Shown: positions 8,699 to 17,209, counted from the first letter of the stretch. The stretch is 38,799 nt of DNA from Chloroflexota bacterium (GCA_002698265.1 NZVX01000069.1:14449-53247), one strand, 5' to 3'. Numbers and translations are program-made. The notes: generated by a model from the sequence alone, not told the origin.

Positions 8699-11017
8699 TT
8701 AGGCGTTTTCCGGTGCGATGGTTTTGATGATCTCTTCGGAAGGCAGGATGCCGATCTCAACGGCCCTGGCGTCGCCCTCCAACTTGGCTATGCTCACACT
8801 TTCGCCGGTTTTGGAGACCCGCACCCGAGTTCCAGCCCAGGCCAGAGAACCGGTGCCTTGAACTTGGGTTGTCTCCAATATGTCCATGACGTTGGAGCTT
8901 TCGTTGCCAGGCCGGTCGGTAGCGTAATCTGACCCGTGCTTGCGGCCCTGCCCGAAGGGTACGCTCACCGTATCCGGAGGCGCGGCCGGAGTCGGATAGG
9001 CCACAGCCCTGATGGAGTCCTTCGAGGACTCTATGCGCAGGATGTCCCCTTCTTTCACTCCCAACCGATCGGCGGTTGTGTCGTTCAGTTCCACCCAGGT
9101 CTGCCAGGTGACTGTCGACAGCGGATCCGGCGTGGCCTGGAGCCACGGTAGGTGGCCATTGTAGCCGTCCAGCAGGGTGTTGTGGGCAAATGGCACCAGA
9201 TAGAGGGAATCGCCGCCGGCGGCGATCCCGTTAAATTCAGGGTTGGCGGCCTTACCGGCGATGGTCCGCAGTAGACCGTCGGCCGGACGAATACTGGTGG
9301 GTCCGTTGCGGAGTTCGTCCCACCATCCGCCGCGCTTCAGTAGATTGTTCCAGAACTCATCGGCGGAAGAAGCTTCGATCGAACCCCGGTTCAGGTTGAA
9401 CAGGGCATCGGAGCCTTCCCGCAGCATGGCTTTGTAATTGTTCCATGGCAGGTCAGAATCTTTCCCAAGTTCCTGGGCCATGGTCAACAGAACGTCAGGG
9501 AAACTCAACGGGTCAAGGTCAGACAGTGGGTTCACCACGGGCTGTTGCATCCCGACGATCTGGTATCCGGGACCCGGTTCGGAGATATCGTCACCCCAAT
9601 CCTCCAGGGACACACGGTCGGGGAGGATGAGATCGGCCATCACGCTGGTGTCGTCCAAGAACGGCGAGAAACTGACCACGAATAGGTCGTCCGCCTGGGC
9701 GATGGCGTCCCTGAGTTGCAGGGAGTCGGGCAGGCCGTGTACCGGGTCTGCGCCGTGTAGCAGCAACAGTTTCGTCTGTCCGCTGCGAATCTGCTCGGTA
9801 ACGCGGGTCCAGTCTTCCAAACTGCCCGCCGTGCTGGAGTTGGGGACATCGGCCCATGGGCTGGGCGGGTTGAATCTGATCCCGCCCTTCTTGCCAACGC
9901 TGCCCACCAGGAAATTCAGCGCGTAGATGGCTTCCAAGTTGAAGAGCCCGTTGCTCTGGGCTCCGGCAGAACCGCCGCCGATGGCGATGCTGGGCCCGTT
10001 GGCCGCAAAACTGCGGGCCAGGTTCTTCAGGAACTCAACCGGGTTACCGCCGGTCATCTCCGAGGTTAGTCCGGCCAATGGGGCCACAACCTCGGGACGG
10101 AAGGTCTCCAGGACCTGAATCCCGGCATCGCCCCCGACGAAGGAGGCCACGTCGACGCTATCGTCCTGCAGGTCCTCTGCGATGATCACCTGGGCCAGGC
10201 TGAGAGCCAGATAGCCTTCCCATCCGGGCCGCACGGGTAGCCATTTGTCGGCGTTGGCCGCCGTCATGGAGAACCGGGAATCTACCTGATAGAACATGCC
10301 CCGGTCGCGTCCCTCACCCTGGCGGAACTCTCCGTATCCGCGGTTGAACCGAGTGGGGGATACCCAGGTGGACAGGAAGTCGGCGCCGAAGGACAGAATG
10401 AACTTACTGTTCTCCAGCTCGAAGTCGGGCAGGGAGTCTTGTTGGAAGACACTCTTGACCGCTGCCCGGTAGGTGTTGTTATCGATGGCTTCAAAGCCCA
10501 GACGCTCACCTCCGATGGCTGTGGCGAACCGGTCGGCCAACAGCGCCATGTGTCCCCTGAGAGGTGCGGTAATCATCACCGATGATGAGCCGTTGGCACG
10601 CAGGACATCTTTCAGAGTGTCCATGCCGTTGGGCTGCCAATTTACGGGCAGAAACTCGCCGGAACCGCGGGGGCCGCTGCGGCGCATGGCGGTAGGTATG
10701 CGGTCTGGGTGGTAGAGGGCCTGGAGCCCTGCTTCACAACGGGCATGAATCTTACCCTGGTTGGTCGGGTAATACGGATTGCCCTGGACCATCTTGGCCC
10801 GGCCTTCCATCACCCGAATGACGATCCCTTCGCAAGACGGGCAGGTCCGGCATAGGCTGGCGTACCAGTTATCATTTCCCCGGACGAGATCCTCGGGCAA
10901 TTGGACAGGGCTCTGGATATCCAGTTCTCCGTCGCGAATGCCAAAGCCCTCGCAGGCAACGGCTCCCACCGCACCTAGGCCGGCCCATGCTAGGAAATTT
11001 CGCCGGGTTAGCTTCAT
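8699..11017 (-). CDS. actB1: ActB molybdopterin-oxidoreductase-fold subunit (separate ActB1)
   Basis: 772 aa member of the molybdopterin oxidoreductase superfamily. The N-terminus has a Tat motif (TRRNFLAW, Arg5-Arg6) and a possible lipobox Cys at 22 (AVAC). Cysteines 56, 59, 62 and 94 sit where the N-terminal [4Fe-4S] cluster of this superfamily lies, although the spacing x2-x2-x31 is shorter than the usual x2-x3. The C-terminal part has the cofactor-domain-like pattern (VELNDTTADRLGVKEGDILRIESS). ActB in alternative complex III carries no molybdenum, so redox work would fall to the separate ActB2. Whether this copy still holds a cluster or cofactor cannot be told from sequence alone. Confidence 0.88.
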   Translation of the reverse strand: MKLTRRNFLAWAGLGAVGAVACEGFGIRDGELDIQSPVQLPEDLVRGNDNWYASLCRTCPSCEGIVIRVMEGRAKMVQGNPYYPTNQGKIHARCEAGLQALYHPDRIPTAMRRSGPRGSGEFLPVNWQPNGMDTLKDVLRANGSSSVMITAPLRGHMALLADRFATAIGGERLGFEAIDNNTYRAAVKSVFQQDSLPDFELENSKFILSFGADFLSTWVSPTRFNRGYGEFRQGEGRDRGMFYQVDSRFSMTAANADKWLPVRPGWEGYLALSLAQVIIAEDLQDDSVDVASFVGGDAGIQVLETFRPEVVAPLAGLTSEMTGGNPVEFLKNLARSFAANGPSIAIGGGSAGAQSNGLFNLEAIYALNFLVGSVGKKGGIRFNPPSPWADVPNSSTAGSLEDWTRVTEQIRSGQTKLLLLHGADPVHGLPDSLQLRDAIAQADDLFVVSFSPFLDDTSVMADLILPDRVSLEDWGDDISEPGPGYQIVGMQQPVVNPLSDLDPLSFPDVLLTMAQELGKDSDLPWNNYKAMLREGSDALFNLNRGSIEASSADEFWNNLLKRGGWWDELRNGPTSIRPADGLLRTIAGKAANPEFNGIAAGGDSLYLVPFAHNTLLDGYNGHLPWLQATPDPLSTVTWQTWVELNDTTADRLGVKEGDILRIESSKDSIRAVAYPTPAAPPDTVSVPFGQGRKHGSDYATDRPGNESSNVMDILETTQVQGTGSLAWAGTRVRVSKTGESVSIAKLEGDARAVEIGILPSEEIIKTIAPENA

Positions 11018-11049
11018 CTACCTATAGCCCTGTATTGAATCTATTTCCA

Positions 11050-11676
11050 TCACTTGTGGCAGATCGTGCAGTCGGTGGGTATGTTGTTGACCCGGTGACA
11101 ATCCACGCAGGTCCCCATCTTCAGCGACTGGCCGGTCTTCGGTTGGACCACTGTCTTGTTTCCCACATCACCGTGACAGATAGTGCACGTCTGAGCGACG
11201 TCGGGCGATTCGATAATCTCTTCCCCGTTGATGCCATATTTAACGGGGATCGTTTCGTCGGTGAAATACCTTATGTGGGACTCATGGATGAACCGAACGT
11301 GGTCGGGTAAACGGTGGACCCGCTCCCAGTCGATCGGCGTATCGGTCTCGAATGCGGTCCTGACTTTCTCGATCTCGGTCTGAGCGGTAACCGTCCTGCC
11401 GTCTATATCTTTGTGGCAGAAAAGGCAGGTCTCAACGGCTGGCACAGTGGCCGCAGCGCCCTTGGTCACATTGCGGTGACAGAACTCGCACTGGATATTG
11501 TTCTCCGCCACGTGAACAGTGTGGGGGAACGCCACGGGCTGGGTGGGAGCGTTTCCGAGGCCGAACGGCGGGTTGGAGAACCAAGATATGAGCAGAACTA
11601 TAACGACGAAGCCCATTATTACGGTTACAACCCCTCCGGCTACCATGAGGGGCAACATTTTCCGGCTTGGCATCAT
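11050..11676 (-). CDS. actA: Alternative complex III pentaheme cytochrome c ActA
   Basis: 208 aa. One N-terminal membrane anchor (about residues 8-31) and five CXXCH heme motifs at C63, C84, C164, C190 and C203. Extra His residues (for example H52, H55, H121, H126, H131, H134) are candidate distal ligands. The size and five hemes match ActA. It should take electrons from ActB2 and pass them to ActE. Start: ATG 11676, with a second ATG directly after. Confidence 0.92.
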   Translation of the reverse strand: MMPSRKMLPLMVAGGVVTVIMGFVVIVLLISWFSNPPFGLGNAPTQPVAFPHTVHVAENNIQCEFCHRNVTKGAAATVPAVETCLFCHKDIDGRTVTAQTEIEKVRTAFETDTPIDWERVHRLPDHVRFIHESHIRYFTDETIPVKYGINGEEIIESPDVAQTCTICHGDVGNKTVVQPKTGQSLKMGTCVDCHRVNNIPTDCTICHK

Positions 11677-11719
11677 CTAGTAGGTTTGTCCGTCCATCGC
11701 TTTCTTAACTTCATCCGCT

Positions 11720-12013
11720 TTAAATCAGGAACCGGTCCCATACGTTGCGCACGTCCAGGGTTGCATTGATGCCCAAGATCAGGATCACAACCCCGGCGGC
11801 GAACAGAAGGACCGCGAACCCTGTTAGAGGAATACGCAGCTTCTGAGTCGATTCAGGAAGATGGCCAGTAGACACCAACGAGGGTATCAGCGCATGGGCT
11901 GTCAGCAGGGTGATTCCAAATGTCACGACAATGGGGAAGTAGATCCAGAACCATTGCAGGAACATATGGATGTTATTCCAGTCAACGCTCGTTAATGCTT
12001 TTGGGTCTTCCAA
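11720..12013 (-). CDS. Small two-helix membrane protein heading the act operon
   Basis: 97 aa with two clear membrane helices (about residues 20-44 and 66-86) and a conserved-looking C-terminal GINATLDVRNVWDRFLI. The start is probably TTG 12013: the ATG at 12026 is in another frame and no in-frame ATG precedes the stop upstream. It lies 43 bp before actA and behind the operon promoter. Some alternative complex III preparations include an extra small membrane subunit; this could be such a subunit, but I cannot assign it by motif. Confidence 0.6.
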   Translation of the reverse strand: MEDPKALTSVDWNNIHMFLQWFWIYFPIVVTFGITLLTAHALIPSLVSTGHLPESTQKLRIPLTGFAVLLFAAGVVILILGINATLDVRNVWDRFLI

Positions 12014-12066
12014 TAAAACTACCCATGATTGGCCGAGAATCAGCGAATTGGAATGCTAATTTAAGG

Positions 12067-12102
12067 GGGTTTTTCCGTGAGTAACCCGCGCGTAAAAAAC
12101 CC
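12067..12102 (-). promoter_or_regulatory. Leader hairpin upstream of the act operon
   Basis: Eight-base inverted repeat GGGTTTTT / AAAAACCC with a 20-base loop, between the predicted act promoter and the first gene. It could be a 5' UTR stabiliser or attenuator. It lacks a terminal U-run, so it is not a standard terminator. Confidence 0.35.
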
Positions 12103-12122
12103 TTCGGCTAGAAGCCAGGTGA

Positions 12123-12151
12123 AAAATATCACAACTGCCTATGGGTGTCAA
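12123..12151 (-). promoter_or_regulatory. Sigma70-type promoter of the act-ccm operon
   Basis: On the minus strand: TTGACA (12146-12151), 17-base spacer, TATTTT (12123-12128). The expected start point is near 12116, giving a ~100-base 5' UTR before the TTG at 12013. It is the only strong promoter match seen ahead of the operon. Confidence 0.65.
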
Positions 12152-12241
12152 GAGATTTCAGCTTTGGTTACGCATGCTTGCGGGGCTTACCGATGAAGCA
12201 TGGTTCAGGAAAAATAAGCGGTGAATTTGACGGCTGATTGT

Positions 12242-12478
12242 CTAGTTCTGTTTTCTTTTAGGCTTTGGTAACTTCAAGACATACTCGATGCTCTGCCTAA
12301 CGTATCCATTTAATGCCGCACTACTCTGCGGCGCATCGCCAGGAAACACGGCATACTCTTTTTTGACTGGGCCTTTTGCAAAATATCTCAGCGGGACGGC
12401 GGTTCTCTTTAAGAAGAGGTCGTCTTTTGTTTCCTCCGGAAGCTTCATAGCCAACCCAACAGGCGTTAAAAAATGCAT
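12242..12478 (-). CDS. Small hypothetical protein
   Basis: 78 aa, no recognised domain. The ATG at 12478 is preceded by a purine-rich GAGGGAAGG two bases away, too close for an ideal ribosome site. The composition is basic at the C-terminus (KLPKPKRKQN). It lies in a stretch that otherwise holds only gene remnants, so it may itself be a fragment. Confidence 0.3.
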   Translation of the reverse strand: MHFLTPVGLAMKLPEETKDDLFLKRTAVPLRYFAKGPVKKEYAVFPGDAPQSSAALNGYVRQSIEYVLKLPKPKRKQN

Positions 12479-12628
12479 ATCCTTCCCTCGGCATAAAGCA
12501 CGGCGCCGCTAAAAAGTGTTTGTGCTCGAGGCTAACGTCACCGGGTAGGACCGATGACGCATATCCCACGAATCGCCACAATCTATACAGGTATTTCTTG
12601 ACCCCGTGTTGCTTTTGCCAATTTCCGG

Positions 12629-12676
12629 TTAAGCAGACAGGTTGGCCCGGAACCAGTCGATGATCTCTGGCCTCTA
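12629..12676 (-). pseudogene. C-terminal scar of a third CE4 deacetylase
   Basis: Directly behind the TAG that ends the open frame above, the same frame reads RPEIIDWFRANLSA and then TAA. This matches the C-terminus of the intact deacetylase encoded at 13431-14333 (SEIIDWFRSNPPA). The DNA is also similar (about 19 of 23 bases around the WFR codons). I infer that a third deacetylase copy was mostly deleted, leaving its tail fused to the decayed neighbour. Confidence 0.5.
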
Positions 12677-13382
12677 GGAAGGCCGAACCCATAATGCATC
12701 GATTATTTCCTGTAATTCCGTTGAAACGGATTTGCACCGTGTCTCAGGTTTTGAGAATGCGGTAGCATATTCACCCAACACAACGCCTGCATCCGGCACA
12801 TTGTTTGGGTCGATTATCCCAGGCGGTCCAAGTTCATCTTGTACTGCTTTAAGCGTCGCCTTGAGCGCGTCCGCCATTGCGACCACGCCGTTATGGTATT
12901 CCATTTCCTCGTCGTAGATCTCTTATAACGCCTTGGCTAAATCTTGCTCTCGCTCATCGGAGCGTTGAGCTAAAATCAAAGGAAATGGAAGGGAAGGGAG
13001 CCCACTGCGTCCACTTTCTGGGCGATTTCCTCTGCACGGTGGTTATGACACGACAATGGCCGCACATAGAGTCTATGACCTGCTCAACGGTTCCTGCTTT
13101 TTCTTCGTGCTCAGAGAATATCCTATTGAATTGCAGCGCCGAATTCGGTTGGGCATCGCCGACTACAAATCTAAAGTTCGTAACGATCGAGAAGGCAGAA
13201 GCCAGGGCGTTGGATGACTTACGCATTTCATCACACATGATGGCAAAGTCGATAGCTACGTCGGGATGTTGCGTCTTAAGGTAGTCCTTGCCGGTCTTAA
13301 TCGCTTTCGAGATCTTCTGCATATTCTCGATGCCCTTTGAAACGGCATTGATCGCGTCAAGTACCCCTTTAACGATTGTCAT
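12674..13382 (-). pseudogene. Frameshifted gene for a helical protein of unknown function
   Basis: A strong ribosome site (AGGAGAG) precedes ATG 13382. The first frame is good to about codon 113 and then turns to low-complexity sequence. A second frame continues as HNHRAEEIAQKVDAVGS, and a third as DEREQDLAKAL, a TAA at 12923-12925, then EIYDEEMEYHNGVVAMADALKATL. Joined, these give a continuous helix-rich protein, which points to two frameshifts plus one nonsense codon. The family is not recognised; the N-terminus is amphipathic helical without a signal peptide. Base composition is less GC-rich than the neighbours. Confidence 0.5.
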
Positions 13383-13430
13383 AACACTCTCCTTTCTAGC
13401 GTCATGGCATCCGGGAAAGACGCCTGTAGA

Positions 13431-14333
13431 CTAGGCCGGCGGATTGCTACGGAACCAGTCTATGATCTCCGAACCGGACGCCGCCCAGACTCCGTCGTGA
13501 CCCATGATGTGGGCCAACGCCTCTTCCAGATAGCCGATGCGGAACGGCTGGCCTACCAGCCACGGATGAAGATTGATGGTCATCAGCCGGCCGTTGTTCC
13601 CGCCGTCCCGGAACATGACGTCGAAGCCGTCTTTCAACGACTGGCAGTACCTCTCGATCTCCACGCGGCGGTTGGACATGGCGAACAGATCGTCCATCTC
13701 CAGCATCGTCGGCAGAGCGACCAGGCCTCCCGTCATGGGGTAGGGCTGCTCGTCGTTGACCCAATCGCACAGGTAATCGATGCCGGCTTGGCGCAATAGG
13801 CCCGGCGTCCGCTCCGATTCGCCGTAGTCGGTGCCGAACCAACCCCTGGGCGCCAAACCAGTTGCCTCCTTCATAGCATCCAGGGAAGCGCGTATGAAGT
13901 CGACTTCTTCCTCGATGGACATCTTCCCGGAGATCATCTGGGTGCCCGAGACGCCGTGGGCGATGATCTCGCAGCCCCGGTCCTGGCAATGTTTCACCAG
14001 ATAGGGATAGCCTTCGGCGGTCTGGGTGTCCATAGCCACGGTTGCCTTGATATTTAGGTGTTCCAGGGTGTCCAGCACCCTGAAGATCCCCACCCGGTGC
14101 CCATACTCCCGATGGGAGAACCTGGGGTAGTCGGGGAAAGGACGCAGTCCCAGCCCTCCGGCCTGGTCGGCGCTGAAGCTGCCCTCCGGCGCCTCCCATT
14201 CAGTGTGCTCCAGGGTGATGATCACGCACAAAGCGACTTTGGCGTTATCGGGCCAACTCAGTTTGCCTCGGGTGGAAATCGGGGACCACTCGTGATGCTC
14301 GTGGTCCATCCCTTCTCGTCTTTCAGCAGGCAT
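13431..14333 (-). CDS. CE4/PuuE-like polysaccharide deacetylase family protein
   Basis: 300 aa, one full NodB-type domain of the allantoinase (PuuE)-like branch. Recognisable parts are PFPDYPRFSHREYGHRVG near residue 65, the histidine motif IIAHGVSGTQ, GWFGTDYGESERTPGLLRQAG (circularly permuted catalytic region) and the C-terminal LHPWLVGQPFRIGYLEEAL. These enzymes hydrolyse amide or N-acyl bonds with a divalent metal. There is no signal peptide, so it is cytoplasmic and unlikely to act on cell-wall polymer. The start at ATG 14333 has GGGAG eight bases ahead. It lies 45 bp after a paralogue, presumably co-transcribed. Confidence 0.82.
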   Translation of the reverse strand: MPAERREGMDHEHHEWSPISTRGKLSWPDNAKVALCVIITLEHTEWEAPEGSFSADQAGGLGLRPFPDYPRFSHREYGHRVGIFRVLDTLEHLNIKATVAMDTQTAEGYPYLVKHCQDRGCEIIAHGVSGTQMISGKMSIEEEVDFIRASLDAMKEATGLAPRGWFGTDYGESERTPGLLRQAGIDYLCDWVNDEQPYPMTGGLVALPTMLEMDDLFAMSNRRVEIERYCQSLKDGFDVMFRDGGNNGRLMTINLHPWLVGQPFRIGYLEEALAHIMGHDGVWAASGSEIIDWFRSNPPA

Positions 14334-14378
14334 TGCTCAGGTCTCCCATCGCCTTAGATTTTTGAAAAGCCATACGGG

Positions 14379-15287
14379 CTATACCTTGAACTGTTGAGCG
14401 TGTTCCACCGCCTGGTCGTAGTAATTCTCGATGTAGTAATCGGCGATGTCATCGGCGGTGGTCTGCCAGATGCCGTCGTGGGACATGATGTAACTGAGTA
14501 TCTCGTCCAGGTACTTGATACGGTGCGGTTGGCCGATCAGGAAGGGATGGAGGGCGATGCACATCACCCGGCCGCTCTCGGCCCCTTCTTTATACAGCTG
14601 ATCGAACTGTCGCTTGCATATTTCGGCGAAGTAATCGGCTTCGTAATTCACCCGGAACAATGGCGAGTCGTTCAGTTCTATCGAATAGGGCACCGAGACC
14701 AGCTTTCCCGTCTCCACGTTGATGGGCACCGGTTGGTCGTCGTGCATCCAGTCGGTGTGGTAGATCAGCCCGGCCTCGGCCATCAGGTCCGGAGTGCGGA
14801 TGGTTCCGGATATGGCCGGACCCAGCATCCCTTTCAACTGCTTGCCGGTCTGCCGTTTCAGTGTTTCGACGTTGTCCCGGTAGAACTCCCGCTCCTCTTC
14901 CTCCGTATAGGCATACAGGTAGCGGGTGTTGTAGATGCCGTGGCTCATGAAATCCCAGTCTCGCTCCACCATGGCGTCGCGAATCTCCGGGAAGTGTTCC
15001 AGAACAGCCAGGTTTAGGGACACGCAGGCGCGGATCTTGTACTGGTCCAAGACCTCCAGCATGCGCCAGAACCCGACCCGATTGCCGTAGTCCCGGTAGG
15101 AATACTGCTGCACGTCGGGATACGGGGTGCGCGGCCAGGGGTCGCGGGGCCCGTACTGTTCGGGCATGTATTCGTAGTGCTCCACGTTGGGAGCAATCCA
15201 TAACGCCACTCGCTCGCCGTTGGGCCATTTGATGGGCGGGCGTTCGATGATTGGACTGTAGTCCACTCGATGCGGAGGAAGAGACAT
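14379..15287 (-). CDS. CE4/PuuE-like polysaccharide deacetylase family protein
   Basis: 302 aa paralogue of the next gene downstream, with the same layout: TPYPDVQQYSYRDYGNRVG, FMSHGIYNTRYLY and LHPFLIGQPHRIKYLDEIL. No signal peptide. ATG 15287 follows GGAGG at good spacing, and a promoter match lies upstream (15346-15374). It is divergent from the HpaB-family gene across a ~210 bp spacer. The two deacetylases may act on cyclic amide or N-acyl substrates; the true substrate is unknown. Confidence 0.82.
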   Translation of the reverse strand: MSLPPHRVDYSPIIERPPIKWPNGERVALWIAPNVEHYEYMPEQYGPRDPWPRTPYPDVQQYSYRDYGNRVGFWRMLEVLDQYKIRACVSLNLAVLEHFPEIRDAMVERDWDFMSHGIYNTRYLYAYTEEEEREFYRDNVETLKRQTGKQLKGMLGPAISGTIRTPDLMAEAGLIYHTDWMHDDQPVPINVETGKLVSVPYSIELNDSPLFRVNYEADYFAEICKRQFDQLYKEGAESGRVMCIALHPFLIGQPHRIKYLDEILSYIMSHDGIWQTTADDIADYYIENYYDQAVEHAQQFKV

Positions 15288-15345
15288 AACTTAAGACCTC
15301 CAGGCTTGATACCAGCTTGAAATCACTGGTCGAATCGTGTGCCTC

Positions 15346-15374
15346 AGACTAGGGGAAGCAACTTGCACTGTCAA
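15346..15374 (-). promoter_or_regulatory. Promoter for the deacetylase pair
   Basis: Minus strand: TTGACA (15369-15374), 17-base spacer, TAGTCT (15346-15351), about 60 bases ahead of the ATG at 15287. Confidence 0.5.
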
Positions 15375-15500
15375 ATGTATCTTTGACCGTCTAGAACATG
15401 ATTTCATCGGCGCTGGTAAAACATGGGAAGATACCGCAAAATACCGGCGAATACTTTTAAGAAAATCTATGCCCGGCGTTGATTGCCAGGAGGGTACTGG

Positions 15501-16952
15501 ATGCCAGCCAGGACGGGAAAGCAGTACATCGACGGACTAAGCGAAAGGCCGCCCAACCTCTACATGTCTGGCAAGAAGGTAAAAGACGCCACCAAGGAAC
15601 CGGGACTGCAGGGCGGGATCAAGACTTTGGCCCGACTCTACGACCTGCAACACGACCCCGAGTACGCCAAAAAGATGACCTACGAATCGCCGACAACCGG
15701 CGACCAGGTGGGCATGTCCTTTCTGACTCCTCGGACGCACGAGGACCTGGACCGGCGCCGCGAGATGATGCGGAACTGGGCCAAGATCACCTGCGGGATG
15801 ATGGGCCGGACCCCCGATTTCCTGAATGTGAGCTTGATGTCCATGGCCGCCGCGGGCAAGTACTTCGGCCAGAACCGCCCCGAGTTCGAGAAGAATATCC
15901 AGGACTACTACGAGTTGGTCAGGGAGAAAGACCTGGTGCTGACCCACACGCTCGTAAACATCCAAAGGAACCGCTCCGGAGCTGCCACGGCCCTCGACGA
16001 CTCCGTGGACGTAGCATTGTCTGTGGTTAAAGAATCCGACCAGGGAATCATCGTCCACGGGGCACGGGTCTTGGCGACACTGCCAATCGCCGACGAGATA
16101 GCCGTCTACCCTGCACGCTCCCATAGGCTACCCACGGGTGCCCCGGGCCGGACTTCCTTTGCCTTCGCCATACCCTGCGACACGCCGGGCCTCAAGTTCC
16201 AATGCCGGGAGCCCTTCGACTTGGAGCGCTCCAGCTTCGACCATCCCCTGGGTTCTAGGTTCGAGGAGATGGACGCATTGGCGTTCTTCGACAACGTCCT
16301 CGTCCCCTGGGAAAGGGTGTTCCTCTACGGCGACGTAGACATGTGCAACAACATGTCGCTGAGAACGCACCAATTCCTCCATTCGGGCCACCAAGTGGTG
16401 ACCAAGAATGTAGTGAAATGCGAGTTCATCTTGGGACTGGCCAACCTGATGGTCAAAACCCTGGGTTCCGAAGATATGCCCCAGGTGCACGGTATGCTGG
16501 CTGAGATCATCGAGAACCTAGAGATTACCAAGGCCCTGCTGCGAGCGGCCGAGGTAGATGCGGAGGTGGACGAATGGGGTGTCATGTGCCCCGTGGATAT
16601 ATCGCTGATGGTAGCCCGTCAGCAGTTCATCAAGATGTACCCGCGCATGGGCGAGATACTCCACTTGCTGGGCTCTAGCAGCCTGATGGCCCTGCCCACG
16701 GAAGACGATTTCGAGGGCCCCGTCGCCGACGAAATCGCCAGGTACCTGGAGACCGATTTCTCATCGGCCAAGGACCGGGTCCGCCTCTTCCGGCTGGCCT
16801 GGGACACCTGCTGCAGCGCCTTCGGTTCCCGGCAGATCCTCTACGAGCGCTTCTTCCAGGGCGACCGGAACCGTAACGTGGTCCTGATGAACAGCCGCTA
16901 CGACAAAGAACCCATGAGCCAGTTCGTCTTGGACTTCCTCAACCAGGATTAG
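15501..16952 (+). CDS. HpaB-family FADH2-dependent monooxygenase / dehydratase-fold protein
   Basis: 483 aa from ATG 15501, chosen because GGAGGG lies about eight bases upstream; an in-frame TTG at 15483 is less likely. It has the layout of 4-hydroxyphenylacetate 3-monooxygenase large subunits: helical N-terminal domain, beta middle domain (HGARVLATLPIADEIAVYP; RSSFDHPLGSRFEEMDALAFFDNVLVPWERVF) and C-terminal four-helix domain (HQVVTKNVVKCEFILGLANLM). Members hydroxylate phenols with FADH2 from a separate reductase; related proteins are hydroxyacyl-CoA dehydratases. No flavin reductase is nearby. The substrate is unknown. Confidence 0.85.
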   Translation: MPARTGKQYIDGLSERPPNLYMSGKKVKDATKEPGLQGGIKTLARLYDLQHDPEYAKKMTYESPTTGDQVGMSFLTPRTHEDLDRRREMMRNWAKITCGMMGRTPDFLNVSLMSMAAAGKYFGQNRPEFEKNIQDYYELVREKDLVLTHTLVNIQRNRSGAATALDDSVDVALSVVKESDQGIIVHGARVLATLPIADEIAVYPARSHRLPTGAPGRTSFAFAIPCDTPGLKFQCREPFDLERSSFDHPLGSRFEEMDALAFFDNVLVPWERVFLYGDVDMCNNMSLRTHQFLHSGHQVVTKNVVKCEFILGLANLMVKTLGSEDMPQVHGMLAEIIENLEITKALLRAAEVDAEVDEWGVMCPVDISLMVARQQFIKMYPRMGEILHLLGSSSLMALPTEDDFEGPVADEIARYLETDFSSAKDRVRLFRLAWDTCCSAFGSRQILYERFFQGDRNRNVVLMNSRYDKEPMSQFVLDFLNQD

Positions 16953-17000
16953 TCAGCGGAGAAAACTAGTACCTTCATTCGAACATCCCTCCTTCCAAAC

Positions 17001-17083
17001 TGTCATTCTGAGGAACGCCGTAGGCCGACGAAGAATCTTCCAATCGTCACCTTGGCAGACCCTTCGATTCTCCCAGGGTGACA
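17001..17083. repeat. Dispersed-repeat-like element with TGTCA/TGACA ends
   Basis: Begins TGTCATTCTGAGGAACG and ends CCAGGGTGACA, forming an imperfect inverted repeat. From memory, TCATTCTGAG...GAAGAATCT elements recur in intergenic DNA of many environmental bacteria. Only one copy is seen here, so its repeat nature needs the genome. It sits in the 306 bp spacer between two converging genes, which has no coding sequence. Confidence 0.4.
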
Positions 17084-17157
17084 TTAGTGCGGCGTCATTC
17101 AATTCAGAAAACCGTAGGTCTTAACCACAAAAGCCCACAAAGTGAGAGAGAACACAC

Positions 17158-17179
17158 GGTTTCCCCAAATGGGGAAACC
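17158..17179. repeat. Perfect 10-bp inverted repeat
   Basis: GGTTTCCCCA, two-base loop, TGGGGAAACC. Lies between converging genes together with a second hairpin; may act as a terminator or as part of a palindromic dispersed element. Confidence 0.5.
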
Positions 17180-17185
17180 TAGCCG

Positions 17186-17209
17186 CTTCTCCCGTCCAAA
17201 CGGGAGAAG
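17186..17209. repeat. Perfect 10-bp inverted repeat
   Basis: CTTCTCCCGT, loop CCAA, ACGGGAGAAG. Only six bases from the preceding hairpin, giving a double stem-loop of the REP type. No U-run follows on either strand. Confidence 0.5.

Noticed and set aside
12321-12737. Minus-strand open frame of 138 codons
   Set aside because: No domain, and it overlaps both the deacetylase scar and a small frame; composition looks like chance.
12923-12925. In-frame TAA in the helical pseudogene as a possible recoded codon
   Set aside because: It is TAA, not TGA, and the same gene also carries frameshifts, so nonsense decay is simpler.
12014-13430. Possible CRISPR, insertion sequence or toxin-antitoxin pair in the low-gene zone
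   Set aside because: No direct repeats, transposase motifs or paired small genes were seen; gene decay explains the region better.
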